Positions 1 through 9,477 are shown, counted from the stretch's first letter. The stretch is DNA of 64,000 nucleotides from Arion vulgaris (GCA_020796225.1 CM036767.1:19660927-19724926); one strand, 5' to 3'. Program-made: numbers and translations. Notes: generated by a model from the letters alone, not told the origin.

Positions 1-1
1 A

Positions 2-470
2 TATAAAGTGATGTATGGAAGTTGGAAAGCAACAAAAGCTCTAGAAAGAAAATTAGATAACTTTGAGAATAAATGTCTTAGAAGAATATTGAACCTCAAA
101 TGGTCAGATTTCAGACCCAATACACAAATAAGACAAGAGACCAAGAAAATGTATCAAATTTTATAAGAAAGCGCCGCTGGAACTACATCGGCCACACACT
201 TAGAATGGATGAGAGAAGACTCTCTTACCAATCCCTCATATGGACACCAGAGGAAAAAGAAAACGAGGAAGACCAAGAGAGACTCTGCGTAGAACCATCA
301 TCAGAGAAGGCTCAACGATGGGCCTAGTAAACATTAAAGACCTAAAGCAGATAGCAACGAACCGCGAGACATGGAGAACTATGACCTCTGCCCTATGCGC
401 CGCCACAGGCCCAAGAGGAAAGACTAACTATGGAAGAATGAAAGATAAATATCAACTAAGTACAACGTAG
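2..470 (+). pseudogene. LINE reverse-transcriptase C-terminal fragment
   Basis: Decayed 3' end of a non-LTR retrotransposon ORF2. Frame 2 begins with a YGSWKATKALERKLDNFENK stretch of the RT connection region, frame 1 continues from about 160 with RKRRWNYIGHTLRMD, and frame 3 from about 250 has GKRKRGRPRETLRRTI and ends at 470. Two frameshifts make it non-functional. The order of these pieces (ERKL..F.NKCLRRIL, then RRW..IGHTLR, then KRKRGRP..TWRR) recurs in many fragments in this window. The 5' part lies outside the window. Confidence 0.8.
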
Positions 471-659
471 TAAAAGGATAAAATATGAACTCATCCAGAA
501 AAATGTTGATAATTATTTTGGATGAGGACAATAAAAGGATGAGAGATGGAAAACAAAAGGGACGGTTCGTAATTTCATTTTCAAGTTATAAATATTTGAT
601 CTGTTCATGAAATAGAAAGAGATGCGTTTAGCATCGTCGCGTCAGTGCCAGTGCGACAT

Positions 660-960
660 GCTGACTTACCTATTCCTCTCCCCACCTAGTGGAGCATAGG
701 GCCTCAATGGTTTTCCTCCCCCATTTCTGTTCTTTGACCATTCTCTTAACATCGTCACAGAATAGTCCAGCATTTTTCAGTTCCTCAAAAAAGACTTGTC
801 TCCTGGTCGTTTAAGAGGCCCCCTTTTCCGTTTCCCTTGCAGGTTCTACTTAAGTGCTTGTCTAGTGACACTTGACTGTATCTTCTCCAGTGTATGTCCG
901 AACTATCGCCATGTCTCCTCCCTACCTGGGTCACAGTGGCTTATAATGACTTGTATCTTG
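660..960 (-). pseudogene. LINE RT C-terminal fragment
   Basis: Read on the minus strand it gives a degraded tail with CKGNGKGGLLNDQETS, corresponding to the KRKSGRPK..W part of better copies, and then TIEALCSTRWGEE near 690, the usual end of these ORFs. Frameshifts are present. It lies in the intron or downstream of the signal-peptide exon at 1218-1295 and shares its strand. The stretch 480-655 shows nothing recognisable. Confidence 0.6.
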
Positions 961-1107
961 TTTACTTTCTAGTGAATCGCCCAGAGCACGGACAGGTATG
1001 GCTAACATTGAAAATCGTCTCTAGAAAGGGGAAGCCTAATGAGAACATAGTCTGGCTGCTAGTAGATTTCTTTAAAATCTTGAACTCTACTTCCCCAAAG
1101 TCATCAT

Positions 1108-1110
<3 letters not shown>

Positions 1111-1154
<44 letters not shown>
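1111..1154. repeat. (TC)n microsatellite
   Basis: Twenty-two uninterrupted TC dinucleotides, followed by an imperfect extension (TCGCTATCTCTC). Confidence 0.97.
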
Positions 1155-1157
<3 letters not shown>

Positions 1158-1217
1158 ATCTCTCACTTATGCTACAAGTGTTACTGACAATAAAATAACG
1201 AAACTGTTTCAACTTAC

Positions 1218-1295
1218 TTTGACATCATCAACTGGAGCTGTAACAACAGTACTTAGAACAACAGCAAGTAGAACAGCACACGTTAATTGTGCCAT
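1218..1295 (-). CDS. First coding exon of a secreted protein (signal peptide)
   Basis: On the minus strand an ATG at 1295 opens 26 codons, MAQLTCAVLLAVVLSTVVTA then PVDDVK, and runs without a break into a GTAAGTT splice donor at 1217-1211. The peptide has the makeup of a secretion signal: a short polar start, a hydrophobic core of about 15 residues and small residues before a likely cleavage at VTA|P. The exon ends in phase 0. The next exon would lie at lower coordinates, and I cannot identify it among the LINE debris or before the window edge. Directly upstream of the ATG is the last unit of the 49/55-bp minisatellite, so the 5' UTR or promoter is probably repeat-derived. The function of the mature protein is unknown. 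It is too short to appear in a length-filtered ORF search, and the call rests on the signal-peptide pattern plus a canonical donor. Confidence 0.6.
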
Positions 1296-1297
1296 AG

Positions 1298-2818
1298 TTC
1301 AAAGATTCCAGCTTTCTTTGCTGCCTGCAACTTGTCTAGAATAAAAAAACAAATCAAAGATTCAAGTTCTCTTTGCTGCCTGCAACTTGTCTAGAATAAA
1401 AAAACAATTCAAAGATTCAAGTTCTCTTTGCTGCCTGCAACTTGTCTAGAATAAAAAAACAATTCAAAGATTCAAGTTCTCTTTGCTGCCTGCAACTTGT
1501 CTAGAATAAAAAAACAATTCAAAGATTCAAGTTCTCTTTGCTGCCTGCAACTTGTCTAGAATAAAAAAACAATTCAAAGATTCAAGTTCTCTTTGCTGCC
1601 TGCAACTTGTCTAGAATAAAAAAACAATTCAAAGATTCAAGTTCTCTTTGCTGCCTGCAACTTGTCTAGAATAAAAAAACAATTCAAAGATTCAAGTTCT
1701 CTTTGCTGCCTGCAACTTGTCTAGAATAAAAAAACAAATCAAAGATTCAAGTTCTCTTTGCTGCCTGCAACTTGTCTAGAATAAAAAAACAATTCAAAGA
1801 TTCAAGTTCTCTTTATGCTGCAACTTGTCTAGAATAAAAACAATTCAAGATTCAAGTTCTCTTTCTGCCTGTAATTTATCCAGAAAGCAGTTTAAAGATT
1901 CAAGTTCTCTTTGCTGCCTGTAATTTATCCAGAAAGCAGTTTAAAGATTCAAGTTCTCTTTGCTGCCTGCAACTTGTCTAGAATAAAAAAACAATTCAAA
2001 GATTCAAGTTCTCTTTGCTGCCTGTAATTTATCCAGAAAGCAGTTTAAAGATTCAAGTTCTCTTTGCTGCCTGTAATTTATCCAGAAAGCAGTTTAAAGA
2101 TTCAAGTTCTCTTTGCTGCCTGCAACTTGTCTAGAATAAAAAAACAATTCAAAGATTCAAGTTCTCTTTGCTGCCTGTAATTTATCCAGAAAATAATTCA
2201 AAGATTCAAGTTCTCTTTGCTGCCTGTAATTTATCCAGAAAGCAGTTTAAAGATTCAAGTTCTCTTTGCTGCCTGCAACTTGTCTAGAATAAAAAAATAA
2301 TTCAAAGATTCAAGTTCTCTTTGCTGCCTGTAATTTATCCAGAAAGCAGTTTAAAGATTCAAGTTCTCTTGGCTTCCTTTAATATGCCTAGAAGAAAAAA
2401 ACAATGAACAGATTCAATTTATCCTCGCTGTCTGTAGTTTGTACTGAAACCAGTTTAAAGATTCAATTTATCCTCGCTGTCTGTAGTTTGTACTGAAACC
2501 AGTTTAAAGATTCAATTTATCCTCGCTGTCTGTAGTTTGTACTGAAAACAGTTTAAAGATTCAATTTATCCTCGCTGTCTGTAGTTTGTACTGAAACCAG
2601 TTTAAAGATTCAATTTATCCTCGCTGTCTGTAGTTTGTACTGAAACCAGTTTAAAGATTCAATTTATCCTCGCTGTCTGTAGTTTGTACTGAAACACGTT
2701 TAAAGATTCAAGTTCTTCTCGCTGTCTGTAATTTGTATTGAAACCAGTTCAAAGATTCAAGTTCTCCTCGCTGTCTGTAATTTGTATTGAAACCAGTTCA
2801 AAGATTCAAGTTCTCGTC
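1298..2818. repeat. 49/55-bp minisatellite upstream of signal-peptide exon
   Basis: Tandem array with three monomer types. Type 1 (55 bp) carries CTGCAACTTGTCTAGAATAA and fills 1298-1850. Type 2 (49 bp) carries CTGTAATTTATCCAGAAAGC and alternates with type 1 from about 1860 to 2370. Type 3 (49 bp) carries CTGTAGTTTGTACTGAAACC and fills about 2410-2700. All share a core resembling AAAGATTCAAGTTCTC. Types 1 and 2 are mixed, as expected from unequal exchange. On the minus strand the last unit runs directly into the ATG of the exon at 1295. Confidence 0.95.
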
Positions 2819-2859
2819 GGTACATTTCTTTTGATATTGCCTAGGACAGAACTTCGAAG

Positions 2860-3085
2860 GACATCATCATCCAGCAGCTTGTCCCTTCCGAAACTTGGCT
2901 CCCATGACAGTAGTCCTGAAAAAAAACTCTGTTCTGTGCAAATTGATCGGCGTCAGCAGCAGTCATTCTCAGATCGTCATTGACATCTTGCACCTATCGT
3001 CTTCAATGTCTTTCTCTTGTTCTTATTCCAGGCACCATTCTCTCCAAAATTATCTTCTCTAGGCACTCATGTCGTTTGATAGACA
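2860..3085 (-). pseudogene. LINE RT C-terminal fragment
   Basis: Minus-strand translation gives a degraded CLEKIILERMVPGIR then VQDVNDDLRMTAADADQ, corresponding to PRRRWIQDVTDGLNMTAAEA in the better copy at 13719-14060. About 200 bp are shared, diverged, with the fragment at 43020-43240. Stops and frameshifts are present. Confidence 0.7.
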
Positions 3086-3139
3086 GCGGATGGGAAAAGA
3101 AAGCCCGGACGATGTAATGATGATAGCTCTATCAATAAA

Positions 3140-3245
3140 TTAATCAATCTGATGTCGACATATGTCCGAGCCACGAAGTTAAACTATCCAGAATGTTCTC
3201 TTCATCTCTCTCTCTCTCCCTGTCGTGGGAGCGTGGGAGAGTGTG
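3140..3245 (-). pseudogene. Short LINE RT C-terminal fragment
   Basis: Minus-strand RERDEENILDSLTSWLGHMS aligns by eye with the REHILDNPTSWHGRASTSE tail of the fragments at 15915-16240 and 42345-42770. Only about 35 codons remain. Confidence 0.5.
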
Positions 3246-3249
3246 CGCA

Positions 3250-4045
3250 GAAAAAAACACAAAATTGATATCCTTCTGTTTTGTTGATCTATGTTTATTA
3301 GCAAAAAGATTGACGACACTAAGAAGATATTTTACCTGTACAAGAAAAGTCACCAAATGTTTTAGAAATGTCTCTGACATCTACTTATAATCAACTAGGC
3401 TATAGTAACATTTCTTGGTAAAAGTCAACAAACTTCGTGACTTAATCAAATATTTTAATTAGATCAAACAAATCGTGTTGAACTTGTTTATTTTTAGTCA
3501 ACAGAAATGGAATCTTACACTACAAATCAAAATATAGAACTAAATTAAAAACTTGCACAAAACGTTATCTTAATTTGTCTTGTAGCTCTAGATTTCAGAT
3601 TTCAAGGTCAGACTGTGTCAAAGAGGCGTAATACGTGACATAATTCGACATGGACTTCTAGATCTAGGATGGCGCATGAAATGTTTTTTCTTTTTTTTTT
3701 CAATCAGTTTTTAAGCTCAGACCGAAATTGTCTATATTTGCTATTACGTTAATCTACTAGAAAATCAGTCATTGTCATGTTACCTAATATAGCACTTCTA
3801 ATTCTCACGTTGATGTATGCTTTCCTTATCACTAATGCCACTCACCATTCAGACGAGCCTTATTATGGCTTCAGATGTACTTGTAATTTCGATTTCTAAG
3901 TAAAGGATCAGGGTTTCGTGTAGACCCAACAGCGTACAATTGCTACACAATAGGAATGTGTTGTCAAGCCTGGGTTTAGTGAATTCTCATGGCATGTGAA
4001 TACTAGCGCAATGTGTTATCAACTTCGTTAATGGTGACTCCGTTG
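3250..4045. other. No recognisable feature
   Basis: AT-rich sequence with no long reading frame, no tandem repeat and no match that I see to the dispersed families elsewhere in the window. It may be single-copy intergenic or intronic DNA. Confidence 0.5.
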
Positions 4046-4050
4046 CTTCT

Positions 4051-4318
4051 ATGAATCCATTCTTCTTCTTCTTCTTCTTCGAACGCTCCATGTCGACCAC
4101 TTCTTAACCACTCTGTGTGATTTGTATGTGATTTGAGCCTAAGAGCGATTGTAAGTTGTGCGCCTACAAGTAGGCCAGCAAATCCAATTTCTGCGACGCT
4201 TTTTATTTAGAAAGGTAGCTTCCCTAGGACCCTACCTCAGTTGACTCTTACGACATGCCTTGTATGTCGCAGTGGTACTATTCTTTGCTCCCTTGCGCGC
4301 CCCGGTACCACGTGGACG
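4051..4318 (-). mobile_element. SINE-like element, family D
   Basis: About 260-bp dispersed repeat, minus orientation. It starts at the right with a CGTGGTACCGGGGCGCG head, has a middle with GTGGTACTATTC and AGGTAGCTTCCCTAG, and ends at the left in a (TTC)n run, the AAG tail of the element. At least nine other copies or fragments occur here, near 6681, 17130, 23376, 24310, 34787, 35355, 36129, 40230, 42280 and 42775. No ORF. Classed as SINE-like from its length, lack of coding and simple-repeat tail. Confidence 0.75.
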
Positions 4319-4369
4319 GACGTAAGTGTGTGTCGAATTCAAGCATGTCATAATTATAATAAATTGGGG

Positions 4370-5105
4370 GTTTATGTGGCGTAGAGCTAGGGGGTTCGTC
4401 TCTCGTTTTAACGGTTCGTTCCCGCGGGGGACGATAGAGATATTTTTCAAGAGATATTTGATCTCATTGTAGGTGTGATCAAATTTCTAGTCATATCGGA
4501 GACGGACGATAAAACGTAGGTCTTGTTTTCCCCAGCAAGGATGATGGATATTACCAATTGTACAGAAGAGATCAGAGTATCATACTTCGCCTCCAGACAA
4601 GTCACAACAAAATGAGACACCACCTGTACACTAAATTCAAGATAGGCACAAACGACCTGTGCCCCTGTTGCTTGGCGAGCATGACAACAGAACATATCCT
4701 ACACAACTGCACCCAGTATGCAGACCTGAGAAGATAGTGGTGGCACACTTACACCAGCGTCCAAGACAACCTGTATGGCGTGGCTGATAATCTGAGACAG
4801 ATGGCGGCCTTTATTAGAGAATCAGAAATCTCAATCTAGTGAGAACGCAGAAGAAGAATTTCCCGTTTTCAAATTGGATACATATAACAAACCTTAGAAG
4901 TTGAAAACATTTAAAAGTGGGCTGCAAATACGCTGCCCTGGCCAAATTAATTTTACAAAAATTGTATGTGTACAAAAGTGTTTTAAATCTTTATAAAAGT
5001 TTATGATGGGCTACGGAATTCATGTACTGCTATTGAGATCTTTCTCTGTAAGAAAGGCATTGGAGCGTACATGGTTATTCACCGAAGTACAATGATGATG
5101 ATTCA
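4370..5105 (+). mobile_element. SINE-like element, family E, split by a LINE fragment
   Basis: Left part 4370-4530 (CGTCTCTCG...GACGATAAAACGTAGG) and right part about 4872-5105 (CTGCCCTGGCCAAATT...ACAATGATGATGATT) match consecutive halves of the fuller copy at 5193-5600. The intervening 340 bp is LINE sequence. The copy ends in an ATG/ATCA tail that continues as (ATCA)n to 5130. Confidence 0.6.
4540..4870 (+). pseudogene. LINE ORF2 extreme C-terminus (zinc-knuckle-like)
   Basis: Plus-strand reading gives RHHLYTKFKIGTNDLCPCCL, then TTEHILHNC, then VADNLRQMAAFIRESEISI and a stop. The CPCC...EHIL..C cluster is the Cys/His motif found after the RNase H region of jockey/I-like LINE ORF2 proteins. 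It belongs to the same broad family as the LINE end that seeds the satellite at 29217-33832. One in-frame stop interrupts it. Confidence 0.7.
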
Positions 5106-5129
5106 ATCAATCAATCAATCAATCAATCA

Positions 5130-5192
5130 AGAAACACATTAAAGAAACATTGAACATGACGTTGGAGGAGACAGGAGAACTTGCTCTCATTC
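5130..5192 (+). pseudogene. LINE tail fragment
   Basis: Encodes HIKETLNMTLEETGE, matching DIKETLNMTLEEAREHARD in the copy at 7130-7360. The rest of that LINE end may resume at 5985-6035 (a CTGATGAGATTGACGTTC stretch resembling LMKVTFR), with two SINEs lying between. Confidence 0.55.
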
Positions 5193-5605
5193 ATTTCTCA
5201 AGTGGGTCTGTATCGTAGAAGCTCGTCTCTCGTGGAAAAGGTACCAAGTTCGTTCACTTGTGGAGCAATCTGAATATTTTTAGAGGTCCTTGCTCTCAGT
5301 GTAGGTGAGATCGAGTTCCTAGTCCTATCGGAGACGGAAGATAAAGCGTAGGTCCCGTGTTCAATTTGAGCACGTAAAAGAACCATTGGAGGTTCAAAAA
5401 TCGAGACAAGCAGGCTGGAAAGCAGCTGTCCGGGCAAAATTCATTAGAAAAAGATTAAAAATAAAATTTCAACATAAATATCTTCAATATCTTCAAAAAT
5501 ACATTGGGGACCCTCGCTGGTGCTACGGAGCTCGGGCACTGCAGCTGCGATCTTCCTGTGTAAGAAATAGATCGGAGTACACGTGGGTGCAATGATGATG
5601 ATCGT
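5193..5605 (+). mobile_element. SINE-like element, family E, fullest copy
   Basis: About 410 bp. Recognisable blocks are GAAGCTCGTCTCTCG, TCGGAGACGGAAGATAAAGC, GGGCAAAATTCATT and GGCACTGCAGCTGCGATCTT, with a tail of AATGATGATGAT. Other copies are at 4370-5105 (+), 18860-19040 (-) and 24121-24301 (-). Short frames inside it are incidental. Confidence 0.7.
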
Positions 5606-5627
5606 CCTATCAAATCAATTAATCAAT

Positions 5628-5966
5628 TGGGGGACTGCCTAGAGTAGTTGATAGTAGCTCGGCCTGCTAGCTGTGAGACGCCTCATAGCTCGGGTTCGAT
5701 CCTACTGTCCGGCATTTGTTCAAGTCCCTGCTGGTCTTACTCAGGACGATAACTTGAGTACCTCTGAAGTCGGAGAAAATCTGCCTGTATGGCGAGGAAT
5801 ACTAATTACGAGTACATTGAGCACACGGCTGCCAGTGTAAAGTAATTTACAATGTGCACGCTGCTGCCATTGTAAGAAATTGGAAAAACAGATTTTCACG
5901 CAAAAATCAGTTTCAGAGATGGAACTTCGTCTGAGTTGAAAGCGGACGAAAGAAAAAAAAAAAAAA
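5628..5966 (+). mobile_element. tRNA-derived SINE with A box, B box and target-site duplication
   Basis: The head carries an A-box TAGCTCGGCCTG at 5655-5666 and a B-box GGTTCGATCC at 5693-5702 in tRNA-like spacing, so it can be read as a pol III promoter. The body has no ORF and ends in a run of about 14 A. The 10-bp flanks ATTAATCAAT at 5618-5627 and 5967-5976 are identical, although they lie in ATCA-rich sequence. I see only one copy of this family in the window. Confidence 0.75.
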
Positions 5967-6164
5967 ATTAATCAATCAATCAAGTACTTACAAGAAGACT
6001 GATGAGATTGACGTTCTACAAAGAACATAATAAATACTGAGATTGCGTTAAAACTGGATGGATAATTAATATAAAGACTATATAGCATAATACAAAGAAA
6101 TAAAGATAAGTATAACTTTTGAAGATATGTATTTTTATTGTTGCTACATATGGAAACTAGTTGA

Positions 6165-6540
6165 TGATAATGATGTTGATGATGGTGGTGGTGGTGGTGG
6201 TGGTGGTGGTGTGGAAGTGGGGATGATGATGATGATGAGAATGGTGATTGTGTTGGTGGGATGGGGAGAGGGGAGGATGATAATGGTGGTGGTGGGGTGC
6301 GTGTGAGGATGAGGGTGGTGGTGATGATGAAGATGTTGGTGAGGATGATGATGATGATGATGATGGTGATGGTGATGATGTTGTTGAGGATGAGAATGAT
6401 GATGAGAATGATGATGATAATGATGATGATAATGAATGATGATGATGATGATGATGAAGGTTATAATGAGGATGATGATGATGGTTATGACGATGATGAT
6501 AATGATGATGATGATGGTGGTGGTGGTGGTGGTGGCTATA
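6165..6540. repeat. (GAT)n/(GGT)n compound microsatellite
   Basis: About 375 bp of GAT, GGT and AAT trinucleotides with imperfections. It is open as Met/Asp/Val/Gly-rich peptides in several frames. That is a composition effect and not evidence of a gene. Confidence 0.9.
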
Positions 6541-6680
6541 TCATATTAGTTTTGAAAGACAATGAATGTATCGCCCATGATGAATGTTACTTCTGATTTC
6601 CTCTGTCACCTTCCATATCAACAATTTATCAGAGTCTGGTTTTATGAAACAAAAACAAACATTAAACAAGATATACTATT

Positions 6681-6956
6681 TTCAATATTCTTCTTCTTCT
6701 TCTTCTTCTTCTTCCAACGCTCCATATCGACTACTCTGTGTGATTTGTATGCGATCTGAGCCTAAGAGCGATTGTACGTTGTGCCAGTTATGCACTTACA
6801 AGCAGGCCAGCAAATCCGCTTTCTGCAACGCTTTTTATTTACCAAGGTAGCTTCCCTAGACACCTACCTCAGTCGCCTCTTACGACATGCCTTGTAGGTC
6901 ACAGTGGTACTATTCTTTGCTTACATTACGAGCCCCGACACCACACGACGTTGATG
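6681..6956 (-). mobile_element. SINE-like element, family D
   Basis: Good copy in minus orientation: left (TTC)n tail, then CTCCATATCGACTACTCTGT, GAGCCTAAGAGCGATTGTAC and TCGCCTCTTACGACATGCC, ending at CACCACACGACG. Diverged from the 4051 copy at many single positions. Confidence 0.8.
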
Positions 6957-6964
6957 GATGTGAA

Positions 6965-7362
6965 TTGTGGACCATAAAACAAACATTAAAGAACAAAATT
7001 GAAGCTTTTAAAACAATGTTTTACAGAAAAGTCGTTAGAACATCCTGGACAGAGAAGAGATAAAAAAAAAAGACATCATTCGAGACCTGCATATCAAGGA
7101 GCATTGGCTCAGAAATAACGTCTTGGAAGATGAAATATTTTGGCCACGTTAAACATCACAGTCGTTTGAAGAGAACGGTAATGGGAGACATGGTTAATGA
7201 AGTATGGGGCAGGAGACGATCAAGAGGAAGATGGCAGCAGGACATCAAAGAAACATTGAATATGACGCTGGAGGAGGCGAGAGAACATGCTAGGGACGGT
7301 GAGTTTTTCAGGCAGGATTTGATGAAAGTGACGTTCCGCATGGGACATGCTACTATTTGATG
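6965..7362 (+). pseudogene. LINE RT C-terminal fragment
   Basis: The open stretch from 7130 encodes YFGHVKHHSRLKRTVMG and then GRRRSRGRWQQDIKETLNMT, ending FRMGHATI and a stop. Upstream, 7020-7125 gives RKVVRTSWTEKR in another frame. It is a typical 5'-truncated ORF2 tail without the catalytic domain. Confidence 0.8.
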
Positions 7363-7438
7363 TACTTTATGTACTTGATGTACTCTGTAAATAACATGAA
7401 TATCCTGGCATATCCTTGACACAATAAACGAGTCGTTG

Positions 7439-7657
7439 GCCCGTCTGCCTAGCGTATTCGTAGCGCGTTGGACTACGGGTGACTATTCCTCTGTGTGTGC
7501 GGGTTCAATTCCGCGGGATGGCAGAAAAAGCCACAGATTCCCCAGATTTACGGTGTTCGTGCACCGAACCGACGGGTTACGATGTCCATGGCACCGAGCC
7601 GAAGAGCTGAAAAGCTTAAGTGTTTCAAGATCGAAAAAAAAACTAAACAAAAAAAAC
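7439..7657 (+). mobile_element. tRNA-derived SINE, family A (copy 1)
   Basis: tRNA-like head with GTAGCGCGTTGGACTAC and a B box GGTTCAATTCC at 7502-7512, a short body, and an A-rich end. Flanked by a perfect 10-bp duplication CGAGTCGTTG (7429-7438 and 7658-7667), which shows insertion into the SINE C copy. The frame reading MARLPSVFVARWTTGDYS is a by-product of the tRNA-like head. Confidence 0.88.
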
Positions 7658-7810
7658 CGAGTCGTTGATTTTCTAGGCACCACTTATACATTCAGTAGTT
7701 TACCACCGCTTTCTGAACGATGAGGTCTATTTTTACGTTTCGAAAAAATCCCACGAAACTAATTTGCTTCCAAACTTGCCCACCGCGGAGTTAGAACCAA
7801 GTACGCTTGG

Positions 7811-7884
7811 ATTGGCAAGAGAGTGCTGGAAGAAGTTTGTTGAAGACCTGTGCTTCGTTGGGAGAGTTGAAAGCTGAAGAAGAC
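7811..7884 (+). mobile_element. 74-bp LINE 3' fragment inserted in SINE C
   Basis: Encodes a LINE tail (SWKKFVEDLCFVGRVES) closely matching KMFVEDLCYFGSQ at 22740-22790. It is flanked by a perfect 9-bp duplication TACGCTTGG at 7802-7810 and 7885-7893. It looks like an extremely 5'-truncated LINE insertion. Confidence 0.75.
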
Positions 7885-8019
7885 TACGCTTGGGTTGGGA
7901 TCGAGCTTACTATCGCTTAAGCTTCAACATTTGATAATACACAGAATACATTAATATTCAAAATATTGAAATATTACGGGAAAACAGAAAAAAGGTTTAT
8001 AAAATTGTACAAGATTATC

Positions 8020-8262
8020 TGTAGCTTAAACGGTAGTGAGCACGATCACAATCTTAGCTTTCTTAGTTCAAACTCCGTGGTGGGCGAGCTTGAAGCAAAT
8101 TCGTTTCAGTGGGATTTTTACGAAAGGTAAAAACAAACCTCACCGTTCATAAAGCAATGGAAAACTACTGTAAGTATAGGTGGTGTCTAGAAAATCAACG
8201 ACTCGTTTATTGTGGTTGATGTTTACGTCTTGTAATGGATATGCCACGATTTCTGAGAGGTT
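8020..8262 (+). mobile_element. SINE, family C (plus orientation)
   Basis: Head CTTAAACGGTAGTGAGCACG and a B-box-like GTTCAAACTCC near 8070, then a body ending CAACGACTCGTTTATTG and GGATATGCCACGATTT. It forms an inverted pair with the minus copy at 7395-7930. Confidence 0.7.
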
Positions 8263-8540
8263 ACATATAAAGTAATGCACACCGATAACATATCAGCACC
8301 TTTTTTCTATTTGCTAAATTAAAGCGAATGTTAGACATGGTTGTCTGTTACACATAACAATATGTCACAAGGTTATAGATAACGTTATGTGATACACAGC
8401 AGATGGCGGGAAAAGATGAATACAATTGATATTTAACTCTTTCGATACCATGTACGTTATGGAGTTCTAGCCAAGATCATTTTGTGACATCAGAATGTGT
8501 ATCACACAAATATTGTGTTTTTACGTTGTCTGTATTAATA

Positions 8541-8893
8541 GTCAACATCATCTAGTAGCTTGTCCTGAGCGAAATTTGTCACTCTAATAGTCTTTCTGAA
8601 TTTCTCTCTCTCTTATAGGCCAGATGTTCCGCCTCTGCAACCGTCATGCTCAAACCCTAAGTTACATCCTCAATTCATCTTCTCCGTGTCTTCTCTTCCT
8701 CTGCCAGGATATCTCTTTTCATGATGGTCTTCTCCAGCCCTTCGTGCCTTTTTATTTATCCCCCCTGAATTCATCTTCTCTGTGGTCTTCCTCTTCTCTT
8801 CTTTGCCAGGATGTCTCTTTTTCACGATGGTCTTCTCCAGCCCTTCGTGCCTTTTTATTTATCCCCAAAACACAAATTTTCGCATTCTTATTT
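8541..8893 (-). pseudogene. LINE RT C-terminal fragment with internal duplication
   Basis: Minus-strand blocks match RHEGLEKTIMKRDI and MTVAEAEHLA. A segment of about 100 bp (GATGGTCTTCTCCAGCCCTT and flanks) is present twice, near 8721-8758 and 8825-8872. The LINE resumes at 9118 after a SINE A insertion. Confidence 0.75.
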
Positions 8894-8901
8894 ATAGCAT
8901 C

Positions 8902-9117
8902 GCCCGTCTGCCCAGCGTGTTCGTAGCGCGTTGGACTACAGGTGACTATCCCTCTGTGTGTGTGGGTTCAATTCCGCGGTATGGCAGAAAAAGCCACAGA
9001 TTCCCCAGATTTACGGTGTTCGTGGCACCGAACCGAAGGGTTACGATGTCTTGGCACCGAGCCGAAGAGTTGAAAAGCTCAAGTGCTTCTGGATAGAAAA
9101 AAAAATAAAAATAAATA
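8902..9117 (+). mobile_element. tRNA-derived SINE, family A (copy 2)
   Basis: Same head as copy 1 (GTAGCGCGTTGGACTAC), B box GGTTCAATTCC at 8965-8975, A-rich end. Perfect 8-bp duplication ATAGCATC at 8894-8901 and 9118-9125. The empty site is visible in the related LINE copy near 13968, which reads through without the insert. Confidence 0.9.
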
Positions 9118-9262
9118 ATAGCATCAGCCAGTTTTCTTTGATTTTGTGTTCTTTCTGGATAGATCTATTTGTTCTCATCTCTGTCCAAGATATACAAAGG
9201 ACTCTTCTGTAACACTTATATTCAAAAGCACATATATGTTTTCCACTGCCCTATTAAAAGTC
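9118..9262 (-). pseudogene. LINE RT fragment, continuation past SINE A
   Basis: Matches the segment at 13970-14100 (CCAGTTTTCTTTGATTTTG, CAAGATATACAAAGGACTC). Minus-strand reading gives SWTEMRTNRSIQKE-like codons. Together with 8541-8893 it forms one LINE remnant. Confidence 0.75.
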
Positions 9263-9477
9263 CATGAATGATATACTAACAAAATCTATGATAACATTTT
9301 TAGGTTAAGCAACAGAACACTATTTCATAGAATGTGGTGCATCATTAAAAGGGCTACTGTTTTATACGTTCAGTTGTTGTGTTGTACAAGGATATATGCC
9401 CATGTAGCATTAAATGCTATGATAGGGTCACAAATGAGGTTCTTTTGGAGAGAAGAAACAGATTCCAGTGAACCAAA

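Larger units (their letters stand above)
7395..7930 (-). mobile_element. tRNA-headed SINE, family C, carrying two later insertions
   Basis: Minus-orientation SINE. Tail end at 7395-7438 (GGCATATCC...ACAATAAACGAGTCG), body at 7658-7810 and head at 7885-7930 (GATCGAGCTTACTATCGCTT). The head matches the B-box-like GGTTCAAACTCC region of other copies, although here the box is eroded to AGTTAGAACC. It is interrupted by SINE A (7439-7657) and by a LINE tail (7811-7884). Other copies are at 8020-8262, 13247-13497 and 27228-27455. Confidence 0.7.

Noticed and set aside
6261..6596. Met/Asp-rich frame of 111 codons
   Set aside because: Trinucleotide microsatellite.
7436..7723. 95-codon frame MARLPSVFVARWTTGD... 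repeated near 8898
   Set aside because: Product of the tRNA-like head and body of SINE A. The similarity between the two sites reflects the SINE, not a gene family.
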